A stretch of DNA of 13,280 nucleotides. Source: an uncultured Actinotalea sp. GTDB lineage: Bacteria > Actinomycetota > Actinomycetes > Actinomycetales > Cellulomonadaceae. Positions 13,206-13,280 of the stretch are shown here, piece by piece; position 1 is the first letter of the stretch; the number at the start of each line of letters is the position of its first letter. The notes under the pieces are model-generated. The model was not told the origin of the DNA. It was given only the letters and a program-made list of their open reading frames with translations, and searched no databases. The stretch covers positions 1-13,280 of the forward strand of contig NZ_CAMPHH010000072.1 in assembly GCF_946885855.1 (NCBI RefSeq). The letters run 5' to 3'. The position numbers were made by a program, and so were the translations under genes.

Positions 13206-13280
<75 letters not shown>

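Overview
The window comes from a very GC-rich actinobacterium, most likely order Micrococcales and plausibly Cellulomonas-like. The evidence is strong G/C third-codon bias, frequent GTG starts, TAnnnT-type -10 elements placed directly before start codons, and a gene order matching the actinobacterial mscL...ruc...5-FCL...glp-rimJ-glpR block (in Mycobacterium tuberculosis roughly Rv0985c to Rv0996). The species call is an inference. Nearly every base is assigned, and no gap between genes exceeds about 160 nt.

Left part (1-4751, + strand): the 3' portion of a very large SF1 helicase-like/AAA protein whose ATPase motifs and C-terminal nuclease-like domain look degenerate, followed by a small protein with a 9-nt repeat tract and an acidic tail ending in PPHW.

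Middle (4812-6559, - strand): mscL, a CpaB-like SAF-domain membrane protein, and an FmdB-type zinc-ribbon protein that matches Ruc, the redox-regulated chaperone described as Rv0991c. A CIRCE operator (TGGCACTC-N9-GAGTGCCA) lies over the predicted ruc start site, so HrcA heat-shock control is likely. A divergent, apparently leaderless gene at 6716-9286 encodes a membrane-anchored or secreted penicillin-acylase-family Ntn hydrolase.

Right part (9365-13280): 5-formyltetrahydrofolate cyclo-ligase on the - strand, convergent with the acylase across a strong hairpin. A short AT-rich divergent region follows, with a possible 29-aa ORF. Then come a MoeA-like protein with altered catalytic residues, a RimJ-like acetyltransferase overlapping it by 1 nt, and a three-TM membrane protein of the GlpR/SepX type. 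MoeA-like Glp and GlpR are known divisome partners in Corynebacterium, so this segment is probably a cell-division module rather than molybdenum cofactor biosynthesis. The window ends in tRNA-Ala(CGC).

The points most worth following are the apparently dead helicase-nuclease, the CIRCE-ruc unit with its 5'-UTR hairpin, the catalytically altered Glp, a perfect internal Shine-Dalgarno plus ATG inside glpR, the AT-rich small ORF, and the recurrent leaderless-start signature.
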